Positions 15,644-24,773 are shown, counted from the first letter of the stretch. The stretch is 64,000 bases of DNA from Anaerotignum sp. (GCF_030625865.1 NZ_DAOUQB010000006.1:1-64000), one strand, 5' to 3'. The notes: generated by a model not told the origin, from the sequence alone. Numbers and translations are program-made.

Positions 15644-16495
15644 ATGAAAAAGTACATAGTATATTTGATTTCTGCTTTATTGCTTTTGGGAACGGCGGGG
15701 TGCAGCGGAAAAGAAAAGGATGCTGAGCCCCAGCAAGCCCAGATGGAAGGGGGGCAGCTTCAGGATATGGCCACTATGAAGGAACCCATTGATTCTTTGG
15801 TTCGTTGTATGCTGGAAAACGATAAAACTTATGACCCCACAAATCCGGAATTTTTCTGGAGTGCCTTGTACTACTTCTTAGGGAATTACGGTACCCAAAA
15901 TCCCCTTGTGACAACGACAGAAGAAGGGCAAATAAAAGTGCCCAAAAAGGTAGTTCAAGAGTATGCCATTGCCCTTTTTGCAAACTATGATGACCTGTTA
16001 CCATTACCTGGAGATGTCTCCAATTCCATTAGCTACGATGAAGATTTGGATGCTTATTTATTAAGCCCGGGAGATGCCGGCCTTTCTGATACCGTTTTAT
16101 CTGATTATAAAGCTGGGGAGGATAGCTATACCGTTACCGCAAAGCTTCTTAATGACGTGGGGGAGAAAGAGACTTTAGGGGAATGGACAGTAACCATGCA
16201 AAAGAACGTATTTGCCGATGGCATTGAAGATCCCAGATATTTTTATAGTGTGTCAAGTGTGACGCCTGTAGAGGGATTGACTACTCCACTGAAAAATGCT
16301 TCCGCCTTTTACAATGGTTTGTCTGATAATCATACTGTTGAGGTAACTTTAGAAGACGGTACAATTGAAGCCTTTCAGTTTTATGATGCTGCGGTGTCGG
16401 AAAAGTTACATTCTTTAAAAGAGGGGGATGCCTTTTCCTTTGTTTATACTTGTGATGATGAAACGGGAGCAATGACGATTCAGGAAATCAATTGA
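15644..16495 (+). CDS. Predicted lipoprotein of unknown function
   Basis: 283 residues. A lipoprotein signal (MKKYIVYLISALLLLG then TAGC) makes it membrane-anchored on the outside after processing by Lgt, which is encoded at 50.7 kb, and LspA. The mature part is acidic and has no family I recognise; it carries a proline/threonine-poor alpha-beta composition and ends in a strand-rich segment. ATG 15644 follows AGGAGG by seven bases. It is a single-gene unit with its own terminator, divergent from glmS. A short inverted repeat ATGAAAGA/TCTTTCAT lies upstream at 15558-15581. Confidence 0.8.
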   Translation: MKKYIVYLISALLLLGTAGCSGKEKDAEPQQAQMEGGQLQDMATMKEPIDSLVRCMLENDKTYDPTNPEFFWSALYYFLGNYGTQNPLVTTTEEGQIKVPKKVVQEYAIALFANYDDLLPLPGDVSNSISYDEDLDAYLLSPGDAGLSDTVLSDYKAGEDSYTVTAKLLNDVGEKETLGEWTVTMQKNVFADGIEDPRYFYSVSSVTPVEGLTTPLKNASAFYNGLSDNHTVEVTLEDGTIEAFQFYDAAVSEKLHSLKEGDAFSFVYTCDDETGAMTIQEIN

Positions 16496-16512
16496 GTACA
16501 GTTTTTATCGTG

Positions 16513-16542
16513 AAAAAGGTGTACCCAAGGGTACACCTTTTT
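16513..16542. terminator. Bidirectional terminator between the lipoprotein and CAP genes
   Basis: AAAAAGGTGTACCC (16513-16526) and GGGTACACCTTTTT (16529-16542) are perfect complements with a two-base spacer; it lies between convergent genes and suits both. Confidence 0.9.
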
Positions 16543-16561
16543 CAATTTTTCTACCTAATTA

Positions 16562-17491
16562 TTAATAAGTAAAGAGCTGTGTCCAAGCGTTGCCGTCAAC
16601 GCCAACGCCGATATACTTAAAGTTAGGATTCATAATGTTTCTTCTATGGCCATCGGAATTCATCCAATCGTTCATAACCTGTTCGGGTGTCCTTTGTCCA
16701 AGGGCGATGTTTTCGCCGGCGCCTCTATAAGATACACCTGCTTCATCAAGGGCGGTAAAGCAGCTTCTACCATCAGGTCTTGTATGAGAAAAGCTGGACT
16801 GAATTTCTTTTGCTCTAACTTGAGCGGCTTTTGTAACACTTAAATCCAGCTGCAATGGGCTTAAACCTGCTTTTGCTCTTTCTGCATTTACAAGATCCAC
16901 AACTTGTTGTGCATATGCAGAAACAGATGAAGATGTATCTACAGTGTTGCCGTTAGTAGTTGTTTCATTAGTAGTTGTTTCATTAGTAGTTGTTTCATTA
17001 GTAGTTGTTTCATTAGTAGTTGTTTCATTAGTAGTTGTTTCGTTAGTAGTTGTTTCGTTAGTAGTTGTTTCGTTAGTAGTTGTTTCATTAGTGGTTGTTT
17101 CGTTAGTGGTTGTTTCATTAGTGCTGTCATTTGTTGCAACACTGTTATCTACGCAATCAGCACCGGTGCAGTCGCTATTCTCGTTAACACAGCTTGTATC
17201 TCCTGAGCCAACATTTAAATCGCAGTTAAAGTTTGGAATTACAACGGAAATGTTCTTGTCAGAGCAGTTTAAGTTATTTAATATGGCTTTAACGTCAACG
17301 GAGTTTAAGCATAGATCTTTGATGCTCTCGATGTCTTGGCAACTGTTTAAGGCGCAGTTTTTTAATGCTGCATTGCTTAAACAATTTGCGCGGGTGATGT
17401 ATGCATTTGTGTCAAGGGGCATGGCAATGGCCTGAACAGACATGGAAACCACTGCAACGGAAACAGCTGAGAATAATTGAAGTTTTTTCAT
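16562..17491 (-). CDS. Secreted CAP (SCP/PR1-like) domain protein with a TNETT tandem repeat
   Basis: 309 residues. A Sec signal peptide (about 1-23) is followed by a Cys/Asn-rich region (about 30-115, ten or more cysteines), eleven tandem copies of TNETT, and a C-terminal CAP domain (about 190-309) with the family marks FSHTRPDGR, GENIA and GHRRNIM. Similar YkwD-type proteins are secreted and wall-associated; their biochemical role is unclear. The Thr-rich repeat is likely an extended linker that spans the wall and could be glycosylated. AGGAGG precedes ATG 17491. A WalR-like site lies 66-82 bases upstream. The opposite strand is open across the repeat, an artefact of repeat composition. Confidence 0.9.
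   Translation of the reverse strand: MKKLQLFSAVSVAVVSMSVQAIAMPLDTNAYITRANCLSNAALKNCALNSCQDIESIKDLCLNSVDVKAILNNLNCSDKNISVVIPNFNCDLNVGSGDTSCVNENSDCTGADCVDNSVATNDSTNETTTNETTTNETTTNETTTNETTTNETTTNETTTNETTTNETTTNETTTNETTTNGNTVDTSSSVSAYAQQVVDLVNAERAKAGLSPLQLDLSVTKAAQVRAKEIQSSFSHTRPDGRSCFTALDEAGVSYRGAGENIALGQRTPEQVMNDWMNSDGHRRNIMNPNFKYIGVGVDGNAWTQLFTY
16956..17122 (-). repeat. 15-bp tandem repeat (about 11 copies) inside the CAP gene
   Basis: The unit on the plus strand is gttgtttcattagta with A/G variation at two positions. It keeps the reading frame and encodes TNETT. The central copies are almost identical, so copy number is likely to vary by slippage or recombination. Confidence 0.95.
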
Positions 17492-17544
17492 AGGGTAGTT
17501 CCTCCTTTAAAGTGAAAATTAAACATAATTAAATATTTCCAAAA

Positions 17545-17573
17545 TGTTATGTAATTGTTACAAATTTGTTACA
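17545..17573 (-). promoter_or_regulatory. WalR (YycF)-like binding site upstream of the CAP gene
   Basis: On the minus strand TGTAAC occurs twice with an 11-base period (complement of 17568-17573 and 17557-17562), followed by CATAAC one period later. The WalR consensus in Bacillus and Staphylococcus is two TGTWAH hexamers separated by five bases, and the fit is exact. WalR controls cell-wall hydrolases and secreted wall proteins. Binding here is inferred. Confidence 0.6.
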
Positions 17574-17874
17574 CAAACATATTAACATAGTAAATTACGA
17601 AAGAAAAGCGGAAACGAATGGCAATTTTTTAGACTTCTTGCATTCTGTTATTTTTGTGCCATAAAGCTCACAAGATCTAGTCAGTCAAGCCATTGGAGTA
17701 TCAGAATATAGTGAAAAAACTTTCGTACCGCAAATAATAGTATAATTTAGGTAGTCATAACCAGTTTGATTTTTGTAATGTTTCAGGGAAAGAAATCATT
17801 AGAAAAAAACATAAACATATATAAGGAAGGAAAAGGAGCTAAAAATATTATGGATTGGTAATAAAAATAATTGC
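17574..17874. other. Intergenic region without a recognised gene
   Basis: AT-rich sequence between the CAP gene control region and the tRNA-Gly promoter. I see no frame with a ribosome binding site, no clear hairpin with T run and no repeat. Confidence 0.6.
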
Positions 17875-17903
17875 TTGACAAACCTGTCAAAATAAGGTAT
17901 CAT
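17875..17903 (+). promoter_or_regulatory. Promoter of tRNA-Gly
   Basis: TTGACA (17875-17880), 17 nt, TATCAT (17898-17903). The -35 is part of a palindrome TTGACA-4 nt-TGTCAA (17875-17890). Confidence 0.8.
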
Positions 17904-17922
17904 TTTTACTGCAATTAATTAT

Positions 17923-17994
17923 GCGCGAGTGGCTCAGTGGTAGAGCATCGCCTTGCCAAGGCGAGGGTCGCGAGTTCGAATCTCGTCTCGCGCT
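17923..17994 (+). tRNA. tRNA-Gly (GCC)
   Basis: A 72-nt cloverleaf. Acceptor GCGCGAG (17923-17929) pairs with CTCGCGC (17987-17993), discriminator T17994. The anticodon loop in TCGCCTTGCCAAGGCGA shows GCC. It is a single-gene transcript with its own promoter and terminator. Confidence 0.95.
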
Positions 17995-18000
17995 GTTTAG

Positions 18001-18032
18001 ATCGGTTTTGAGAATTCAAGACCGATTTTTTT
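18001..18032 (+). terminator. Terminator of tRNA-Gly
   Basis: ATCGGT (18001-18006) pairs with ACCGAT (18021-18026); inner TTGA/TCAA extends the stem; a T run follows. Confidence 0.85.
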
Positions 18033-18164
18033 GTTACTTAAAAAATACATAAAATTCAGGTTTTTTTGTGAAGAAAAAGGGTTTTTGTTAGAAAAAGAAC
18101 TGTTTATTGAATTTTTGTTTTCAATAATATAAACCGTTTGTGTAATGATAAAAGGAGTGTTATT

Positions 18165-19289
18165 ATGGAAAAAAGGCAGTTTGAAAACCTAGGAGTGGAA
18201 ACTTCGTTATTGGGATTTGGTTGTATGCGCTTTCCCGTAACGGAGGATGGGAAGATTGATGAAGAGCAATCTCAAAAAATGATAGACTACGCTTTGGCCA
18301 ATGGGGTGCACTATATTGATACAGCTTATTTTTATCATGATGGGGAAAGCGAATCTTTTGTAGGAAAAGCATTGGAGAAATATGACCGTTCTTCTTATTT
18401 TCTGGCAACAAAACTACCCGTTTGGATTTTAAAAGACAGACAGGAAACAAAAAAGGTGGTAGAAGAGCAACTGCACCGCCTGCGTACAGATTATATTGAT
18501 TTTTATTTATTGCATACGCTAGATCGCAAAAAGTGGGATATTGTTTTAGAGAATGATATTTTATCTATTTTGGAGGAACTACGAGAGGAAGGGAAAATTC
18601 GATATATTGGGTTTTCTTTCCACGATGAATATGAGGTGTTTCAGGAAATTATTCAATATCGAAAATGGGACTTTTGCCAAATCCAGTTGAATTATATGGA
18701 TACGGAAATACAAGCCGGTTTAAAGGGATATCATCTTGCGGAAAGTTTAGGCGTTCCCATGGTTATTATGGAACCGGTCAGGGGCGGAGCCTTGGCGAAT
18801 TTCTCAGAAGAGATGAATGCAAAGTTCACTGCATTAGATGAACAGGCCACGATTGCTTCCTATGCCTTGCGTTATGTTGCAGGATTGCCTAACGTAAAAG
18901 TAATTTTAAGCGGAATGAGTTCCATGGAACATGTAAAGGATAACATAAAAACATTCTCTCCCTTCATACCGTTAAACGAGAGGGAAAGTAGCGTGATTGA
19001 AGAAGTACGAGATATTTTACAAGCAAGAGTGCAAAACGGTTGTACGGGATGCGGTTATTGTATGCCTTGTCCTCAAGGGGTAAATATACCCGATAACTTT
19101 AAAGTATGGAATACCTATCATATGTATCAAAATTTTGATCCTGTTCGTTTTGAATGGGCGAGGATTGGGAAAAAGAGTAGGGCAGAACATTGTATCCAGT
19201 GTGGCGAATGCGAAAAGAAATGTCCCCAAAAGATAAAAATTTCCCAAGATATGCCCCGTGTCTGGGCAGATTTTAATGGGAAAAAATGA
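18165..19289 (+). CDS. Aldo/keto reductase with C-terminal 4Fe-4S ferredoxin domain
   Basis: 374 residues. The first 270 form an aldo/keto reductase barrel with the tetrad region IDTAYFYH (Asp, Tyr), ATKLP (Lys) and YLLHTLD (His). The tail has two iron-sulfur clusters of cysteines: CTGCGYCMPC with a further Cys-Pro pattern, and CIQCGECEKKC. Such proteins reduce carbonyls with NAD(P)H, and the ferredoxin part implies electron exchange with low-potential carriers. The substrate is unknown. ATG 18165 follows AGGAG. It is first of three closely spaced genes with a DUF1893 protein and a radical SAM protein. Confidence 0.92.
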   Translation: MEKRQFENLGVETSLLGFGCMRFPVTEDGKIDEEQSQKMIDYALANGVHYIDTAYFYHDGESESFVGKALEKYDRSSYFLATKLPVWILKDRQETKKVVEEQLHRLRTDYIDFYLLHTLDRKKWDIVLENDILSILEELREEGKIRYIGFSFHDEYEVFQEIIQYRKWDFCQIQLNYMDTEIQAGLKGYHLAESLGVPMVIMEPVRGGALANFSEEMNAKFTALDEQATIASYALRYVAGLPNVKVILSGMSSMEHVKDNIKTFSPFIPLNERESSVIEEVRDILQARVQNGCTGCGYCMPCPQGVNIPDNFKVWNTYHMYQNFDPVRFEWARIGKKSRAEHCIQCGECEKKCPQKIKISQDMPRVWADFNGKK

Positions 19290-19307
19290 GAATGAGGTGG
19301 AAAGAAT

Positions 19308-19739
19308 TTGGATCAAATTGAGCAGGCAAAAGCCTCATTATCAGGTGAGAAAATAACCTTTGCAGCGGTTTCTGCCAAGGGAGAGCTGCGAACGTCAATG
19401 GAAAAGGGGATTGCCCCGATTATGGAGCTTTTAACAGTAGAACCCGAATTTTTAGAAAGTGCCGGTGTGGCAGATCGGGTCATTGGAAAAGCAGCAGCAT
19501 TTTTACTTGTGAAAGGGAAGATAACCCATTTATATGCAGAAGTAATCAGCAAGCATGCAGCAGAGGTTTTGAAGAATAATCATATCCCCTTTGAATACAA
19601 AACAATGGTTCCCTATATTATCAATCGTGCCAAAGATGGAATGTGTCCTTTCGAGGCTTCTGTTTTGGAAGAAACAGATATCGAGGGTGCATATATGAAG
19701 ATAAAAATGAAACGAGCGGAACTGTCAGGGAGAAAATAA
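19308..19739 (+). CDS. DUF1893-family protein
   Basis: 143 residues, one DUF1893 domain (TM1506-like, whose fold resembles cytidine deaminases; from memory). Visible features are the VIGKAAAFLLVKGKITHLYAEVIS core, which holds the Gly-Lys-Ala motif of the family, and a conserved-looking MCPFE near residue 118. The start is TTG 19308, seven bases after GAGGTGG. It is 18 bases after the aldo/keto reductase stop and one base before the radical SAM gene, so all three are probably one transcript. Function unknown. Confidence 0.82.
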   Translation: MDQIEQAKASLSGEKITFAAVSAKGELRTSMEKGIAPIMELLTVEPEFLESAGVADRVIGKAAAFLLVKGKITHLYAEVISKHAAEVLKNNHIPFEYKTMVPYIINRAKDGMCPFEASVLEETDIEGAYMKIKMKRAELSGRK

Positions 19740-19740
19740 T

Positions 19741-20637
19741 ATGAAGGCTTGTATCCCCATTCGTTGTAATACGGCTTGTAATTTTGTAAAAGGAAAATTT
19801 CCTTACCACTGGGATTTGAATGTTTACAGAGGATGTACCCATGATTGTAAATATTGCTATGCCCGTTATTCTCATAAGTATTTGCAGGAAGAGGGAGAGT
19901 TTTCCGACGCCATTTTTGTGAAAACAAATATTGCAGAAGCTTTGGAGAAACAATTGAGAAGCCCCAAATGGGATAAAAGTGTAATCAATTTGGGTGGTGT
20001 TACAGACAGTTATCAGGGGGCAGAAGCAATTGAGAAACAAATGCCTGGAATATTGCGTTTAATGATTCGGTATAATAACCCTATTATTATTTCCACGAAA
20101 TCCGATTTCATTTTGCGAGATTTTGATCTAATCGACGAGCTTTCCCGAAAAACGTATGTAAATATTGCCTCAACCATTACAACAGCAGATGAAGTTTTGC
20201 AAAAAAAATTGGAACCCGGAGCAGTAAGCCCAAAGCGTCGATTTTTGATGCTAAAGGAATTTGGGAAAACCAAAGCCTCAACAGCAGTGCATATGATGCC
20301 CTTGCTTCCTTATCTTACGGATGGAGAAGAAAATTTAAATGCTGTTTTTTCGCAGGCAAAGGAAGCGGGCGTGGATTATTTATTGACCGGGTTTTTATAT
20401 TTAAGGGGAGAGACTAAAAAAGTTTTTTATCATTTTCTGAAAGAAGAGTATCCTCATTTATGGGCTGAATATCAAAATCTCTATGGAAATGGCGGGCTAA
20501 AAGACTATAAAAAGCCCATATACGAAAAAATATGGAGGATTCGCCAGAAATATCAGGTTTCTGCCGACTACAAAAGTAGATTGGACAGAGAGGTTTATGG
20601 AAAAATGCAACCAATCCAGCTTACTCTTTTTGATTAG
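19741..20637 (+). CDS. Radical SAM protein of the spore photoproduct lyase-like (SPL) family
   Basis: 298 residues. The cluster-binding motif is CTHDCKYC (CX3CX2C) near residue 33, in the context YRGCTHDCKYCYARYSH that marks SplB-like proteins. In characterised SplB the enzyme repairs the spore photoproduct thymine dimer, but shorter relatives of this size have no proven substrate. The extra conserved cysteine of true SplB cannot be placed here with confidence. It follows the DUF1893 gene after one base. A weak hairpin (ACTCC/GGAGT) lies about 35 bases after the stop. Confidence 0.88.
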   Translation: MKACIPIRCNTACNFVKGKFPYHWDLNVYRGCTHDCKYCYARYSHKYLQEEGEFSDAIFVKTNIAEALEKQLRSPKWDKSVINLGGVTDSYQGAEAIEKQMPGILRLMIRYNNPIIISTKSDFILRDFDLIDELSRKTYVNIASTITTADEVLQKKLEPGAVSPKRRFLMLKEFGKTKASTAVHMMPLLPYLTDGEENLNAVFSQAKEAGVDYLLTGFLYLRGETKKVFYHFLKEEYPHLWAEYQNLYGNGGLKDYKKPIYEKIWRIRQKYQVSADYKSRLDREVYGKMQPIQLTLFD

Positions 20638-20762
20638 AGATGAGATGAAAAAACCTTAAATGTTAATTGCGACTCCTTTTTCAAAGTAGGAGTAATCTAA
20701 TTGAAAATAATTTTTTACATTTCACGCTTCTCTATTTTTGATACATAAGGGAGGGAAGTTCT

Positions 20763-21044
20763 ATGATTATCGGCAGTTGCGAAGTAACGTTTTATGCAGA
20801 TTGGGTAACATCCCTAAAGGAAAAGCGTATGGTTGTCAAGAGCCTTGTGGAAAAAACCAAGCACAAATTTAATGTTTCTGTTGCGGAAGTGGATTGCCAG
20901 GATGTGCATAAAACCATCGTGATCGGTTTTGCCTGTGTAACCAACGAAAAACGACAGGCCGACAGCGTGATACAGCATATTTTGAACTATATGGAGCAAA
21001 TCACAGAAGCGGAAATGATTTCGGTGGAAATTGAAGTATTTTAG
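20763..21044 (+). CDS. DUF503 (YlxP-like) family protein
   Basis: 93 residues covering a full DUF503 domain, with the typical SLKEKRMVVKSLVEK segment after the first strand. YlxP relatives are often encoded with translation factors and rbfA; a ribosome-related role is suspected only. Here it stands alone between the radical SAM operon and tig. GGGAGG lies ten bases before ATG 20763. Confidence 0.88.
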   Translation: MIIGSCEVTFYADWVTSLKEKRMVVKSLVEKTKHKFNVSVAEVDCQDVHKTIVIGFACVTNEKRQADSVIQHILNYMEQITEAEMISVEIEVF

Positions 21045-21219
21045 GGATGATTTTTGGCTGAAACGGTGGTTTTTTTTATATTTAACTGTAGATTTTCAAA
21101 ATACCGTGTGCTATAATAAGCCTTGATTGTGCAGTTTTTTAAACTGAATTTGACAACGGCTTGTTGATGATAAAAAGATTGGTTGTCTAAGAAACAAATT
21201 TTAAGGAGGAACTTCGAAC

Positions 21220-22521
21220 ATGAATGCAACATTGTTGAACAAGGAAAAAACAGAAGTAAAGTTTTCTTTTGAAGTAAGCGCAGAAGTATTGGAAAAAGGT
21301 ATGGCTTTTGCTTATAACAAGCATAAAAATCAGATTTCTATCCCCGGTTTTAGAAAGGGCAAAGTACCCAGAAAATTAATCGAGGCACAGTATGGTGAAG
21401 GCTTCTTCTATGAAGATGCGGTAAACCATATTTTCCCCGACGAATATATGGCGGCTGTTAAGGAGTTGGATTTGGATGTAGTTTCTGCACCTACTTTGGA
21501 TGTAGAATACATTGGTACCGACAAAGGTGCAAAGTTTGTTGTAGATGTTACGATTAAACCTGAAGTGAAATTAGGTCAGTACAAGGGCCTTTCCACTGAA
21601 AAGGTTGTATCCGAAGTAGCGGAAGAAGAAGTATTGGCTGAATTGAAAAAGGTTCAGACAAAAAATGCAAGAAATGTAGAAGTTACTGACAGACCTGCAG
21701 AAACGGGCGATGTTGTAAAAATGAGCTATGAAGGCTCTGTAGATGGTGTTCCTTTTGAAGGCGGCAAGTCTGATGAGCATGATTTGGAATTGGGCAGCGG
21801 TATGTTCATTCCCGGCTTTGAAGAACAAGTTGTAGGCCATTCTTTAGGCGAAAAATTTGATATTAATGTTAAATTCCCCGAAGAGTATCATTCCGAAGAA
21901 TTAGCCGGAAAAGATGCAGTTTTCGCAATTGAAATTAAGGGGATTACAAAGAAAGAGATGCCTGAATTGGATGATGCTTTTGCAGAAGATGTTTCTGAAT
22001 TTTCCACTTTGGATGAATATAAAGCAAGCATTCTGGAAAAGCTTGCAAAGGAGAAAACAGAAAAGGCAAAACAGGTTCAGGGCGATAAGCTTTTGGATGC
22101 TGCTGTTGCGAACTGTGAAATGGAAGTACCTCAGGTTATGTATGATAACAAGATTAACAGTATGATGAAGGATTTTGAAGACAATATCGTTCGTCAGGGC
22201 TTATCTTTGGATATTTATTGCCAGTATATGGGCACTACTCCTGAAGAAATGAAAGAAAACTTCAAGGAAACCAGCGAAAAGAGCGTAAATGCTAGACTGA
22301 TGCTGGAAGCAATTGCAAAAGAAGAAGGCTTGGCAGTTTCTCAGGAAGAACTGGAAGCAGAAATTTGCAAGTATGGTGAAAGCTATGGTATTGACGGTAA
22401 AACTATGCTGGAAATGATTACCGGAGAAGATAAAGAAGCGCTGGAAAAAGATATGCTTGTCAGAGCGGCAATGCAGCTGATTGAAGATACAGCCATTTTA
22501 ACTGATCCTAAGGCTGAATAA
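21220..22521 (+). CDS. tig: Trigger factor, ribosome-associated chaperone and peptidyl-prolyl isomerase
   Basis: 433 residues, full length. The N-terminal ribosome-binding domain has the signature GFRKGKVPRK (about 43-52). The FKBP-type isomerase domain (about 150-245) includes GDVVKMSYEG and the C-terminal domain is long, charged and helical. It binds nascent chains at the ribosome exit. AAGGAGG precedes ATG 21220. It is followed by clpP and clpX, the usual tig-clpP-clpX order. A -10-like TATAAT lies at 21112-21117. Confidence 0.98.
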   Translation: MNATLLNKEKTEVKFSFEVSAEVLEKGMAFAYNKHKNQISIPGFRKGKVPRKLIEAQYGEGFFYEDAVNHIFPDEYMAAVKELDLDVVSAPTLDVEYIGTDKGAKFVVDVTIKPEVKLGQYKGLSTEKVVSEVAEEEVLAELKKVQTKNARNVEVTDRPAETGDVVKMSYEGSVDGVPFEGGKSDEHDLELGSGMFIPGFEEQVVGHSLGEKFDINVKFPEEYHSEELAGKDAVFAIEIKGITKKEMPELDDAFAEDVSEFSTLDEYKASILEKLAKEKTEKAKQVQGDKLLDAAVANCEMEVPQVMYDNKINSMMKDFEDNIVRQGLSLDIYCQYMGTTPEEMKENFKETSEKSVNARLMLEAIAKEEGLAVSQEELEAEICKYGESYGIDGKTMLEMITGEDKEALEKDMLVRAAMQLIEDTAILTDPKAE

Positions 22522-22621
22522 GACCATCCGATTAGGCACAGGACTACTGTGCCTAATTTAGCTTATAGAGTTATGGTATTTCAATGTAATAAAAAAATAA
22601 ATGGGAATGGAGGGAGTTCAT

Positions 22622-23221
22622 ATGAGTTTAGTGCCTATGGTAGTAGAACAATCAAACCGTGGAGAGCGTTCTTATGATATTTATTCCAGACTGTTAAAGG
22701 ACAGAATTATATTTCTGGGTGAAGAAGTAAATGATGCGACGGCAAGCCTTGTTGTGGCACAGCTGTTATTTTTAGCGGCGGAGGACCCGGACAAAGATAT
22801 TAGTCTTTATATCAACAGCCCTGGCGGTGTTGTAACCGCAGGTCTTGCAATTTACGATACTATGCAGTATATCAAGCCGGATGTATCTACAATTTGTATC
22901 GGTATGGCAGCCAGTATGGGAGCTTTTTTATTGTCGGGTGGAGCAAAGGGAAAGAGATACGCATTGCCGAATGCGGAGATTATGATTCACCAGCCTAGTG
23001 GCGGGGCAAGAGGTCAGGCAACGGATATTTTTATTCATGCTGAAAATATTTTACGGTCAAAAAAGAGATTAAATCAGATTTTATCAGGAAACACAGGCAA
23101 AACTGTTGACGAAATCGAAAGAGATACGGAAAGAGATAATTTTATGACGGCTGAGGAAGCAAAGGCTTATGGTCTTATTGATGATGTAATCACAAAACCT
23201 CAGACAAAGGAGAGAAGCTAA
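22622..23221 (+). CDS. clpP: ATP-dependent Clp protease proteolytic subunit
   Basis: 199 residues. Serine peptidase with the nucleophile in GMAASMGAF, the catalytic His in MIHQPSGG and the Asp near the C-terminal ERDTERDN. It forms a two-ring tetradecamer that degrades proteins unfolded by ClpX or other Clp ATPases. ATG 22622 is chosen for GGAGGGAG; the upstream ATG 22601 is part of the leader. clpX starts two bases after the stop. Confidence 0.98.
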   Translation: MSLVPMVVEQSNRGERSYDIYSRLLKDRIIFLGEEVNDATASLVVAQLLFLAAEDPDKDISLYINSPGGVVTAGLAIYDTMQYIKPDVSTICIGMAASMGAFLLSGGAKGKRYALPNAEIMIHQPSGGARGQATDIFIHAENILRSKKRLNQILSGNTGKTVDEIERDTERDNFMTAEEAKAYGLIDDVITKPQTKERS

Positions 23222-23223
23222 AT

Positions 23224-24519
23224 ATGGCAGGAAAAACAGAAGATACGAACAAATTACGTTGTTCCTTCTGCGGGAAAACTCAGGATCAGGTGAAAAAACT
23301 GATTGCCGGGCCGAATGTATATATTTGTGACGAATGTATTGATCTTTGTGCCGAAATTATTGATGAAGAATATGATGTTTTAGCAAATAAGGAAGATAAT
23401 TTTAATGTTCCTAAGCCAAAAGAAATAAAAGATACTTTGGATCAATATGTTGTTGGTCAAGAGAAGGCAAAGCAGGCTTTGGCCGTAGCCGTTTATAATC
23501 ACTATAAGCGTGTATTTATGGATGTTAAGGCTGAAGATGTTGAACTGCAAAAAAGTAATATTCTTTTGGTGGGGCCTACGGGTACAGGTAAAACTTTGCT
23601 GGCCCAGACCTTAGCTAAAGTATTAAATGTTCCTTTTGCTATCGCAGATGCTACCTCTTTAACAGAAGCAGGTTATGTGGGCGAGGATGTGGAAAATATC
23701 CTTTTAAAGCTGATTCAAGCAGCGGACTACGATATTGAACGTGCGGAAAGAGGCATCATTTATATTGATGAAATTGATAAGATTACAAAAAAATCTGAAA
23801 ATGTATCAATTACGAGGGATGTAAGTGGTGAGGGCGTACAGCAGGCATTACTGAAAATTTTGGAAAGCACAACGGCAAGTGTTCCACCTCAGGGGGGGAG
23901 AAAACATCCCCATCAGGAGTTTATCCAAATAGATACAACCAATATTTTGTTTATTTGCGGCGGTGCTTTCGGCGGAATTGATAAAATTATTGAGAACCGC
24001 ATGGGGCATAAAGTAATTGGTTTTGGGGCTGAGGTGCATAGTAAGGTGGATAAGAAAGAAGACGAGCTTCTTCGCTCTTTGATGCCTCAGGATTTGTTGA
24101 AATATGGCCTTATTCCGGAATTTATAGGACGTTTGCCGGTAGTGGTAACTTTAGACAATTTAGATGAGGATGCATTTATTCATATTTTGACTGAACCAAA
24201 GAATGCGTTAACAAAGCAATATGAGTATTTATTTGCTTTGGATGATGTTATTTTGGAGTTTGAGCAGGAGGCACTGGTCGCCATTGCACAAAAGGCAATG
24301 GAAAGAGAAATTGGGGCCAGGGGATTACGGGCCATCATGGAGGAATTCATTAATCCAATTATGTATGAAATCCCTGCGGAAACAACGGTTGAAAAGTGCA
24401 TCATTACCCGAGGGGTTGTTGAAGGTCAAGAAGAACCAACGTATATTTATAACGAAAACAGGGAGCCTTTACAGCGTATGCGTAGACGTAAGCATGCTAG
24501 AAAGGTTCATGCATCTTAG
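23224..24519 (+). CDS. clpX: ATP-dependent Clp protease ATP-binding subunit ClpX
   Basis: 431 residues. The N-terminal zinc-binding domain has CSFC and CDEC pairs, followed by the AAA+ module with Walker A GPTGTGKT near residue 116, Walker [10 protein letters not shown] and the [11 protein letters not shown] pore region. It unfolds substrates and feeds them to ClpP. It ends the tig-clpP-clpX cluster; a terminator follows about 40 bases on. The lon gene often found next is absent here. Confidence 0.98.
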   Translation: MAGKTEDTNKLRCSFCGKTQDQVKKLIAGPNVYICDECIDLCAEIIDEEYDVLANKEDNFNVPKPKEIKDTLDQYVVGQEKAKQALAVAVYNHYKRVFMDVKAEDVELQKSNILLVGPTGTGKTLLAQTLAKVLNVPFAIADATSLTEAGYVGEDVENILLKLIQAADYDIERAERGIIYIDEIDKITKKSENVSITRDVSGEGVQQALLKILESTTASVPPQGGRKHPHQEFIQIDTTNILFICGGAFGGIDKIIENRMGHKVIGFGAEVHSKVDKKEDELLRSLMPQDLLKYGLIPEFIGRLPVVVTLDNLDEDAFIHILTEPKNALTKQYEYLFALDDVILEFEQEALVAIAQKAMEREIGARGLRAIMEEFINPIMYEIPAETTVEKCIITRGVVEGQEEPTYIYNENREPLQRMRRRKHARKVHAS

Positions 24520-24557
24520 TTTGAGAAACGAATATTTTTGAATTTAATGAGATTTTA

Positions 24558-24589
24558 CCCTCTATGAGAATATCATAGGGGTTTTTTTT
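24558..24589 (+). terminator. Terminator of tig-clpP-clpX
   Basis: CCC-T-CTATGA and TCATAG-GGG pair with one bulged T, followed by T8. The rest of the gap to ilvA (24590-24843) holds the promoter at 24745-24773 and no gene that I can see. Confidence 0.85.
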
Positions 24590-24744
24590 ATTGGAATTTG
24601 TGGAATAAATATCAAGTGTTTTTATGCATAACGTCATAGAAGAAAGGAAATGGTTTGTTTTGAGTGGAAGAATGTACATGAAGTGTGGAATGAATAGCAA
24701 TTATCACAAAAATGCAAAATAAAGAAAAAATGTTTGGAAATAAG

Positions 24745-24773
24745 TTGACGTTACAAAAATGCAATCTTATAAT
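24745..24773 (+). promoter_or_regulatory. Promoter of the threonine dehydratase gene
   Basis: TTGACG (24745-24750), 17 nt, TATAAT (24768-24773), giving a leader of about 65 bases. Confidence 0.8.

Noticed and set aside
16956-17122. CRISPR array
   Set aside because: The repeats are 15 bp, directly adjacent and coding, without spacers.
16944-17435. Plus-strand frame rich in SLVVV repeats opposite the CAP gene
   Set aside because: It is the reverse reading of the 15-bp tandem repeat; the minus-strand gene has a signal peptide, ribosome site and CAP domain.
24590-24743. Small gene between clpX and the threonine dehydratase gene
   Set aside because: The minus-strand frames here lack ribosome sites and end in the clpX terminator; only a promoter is supported.
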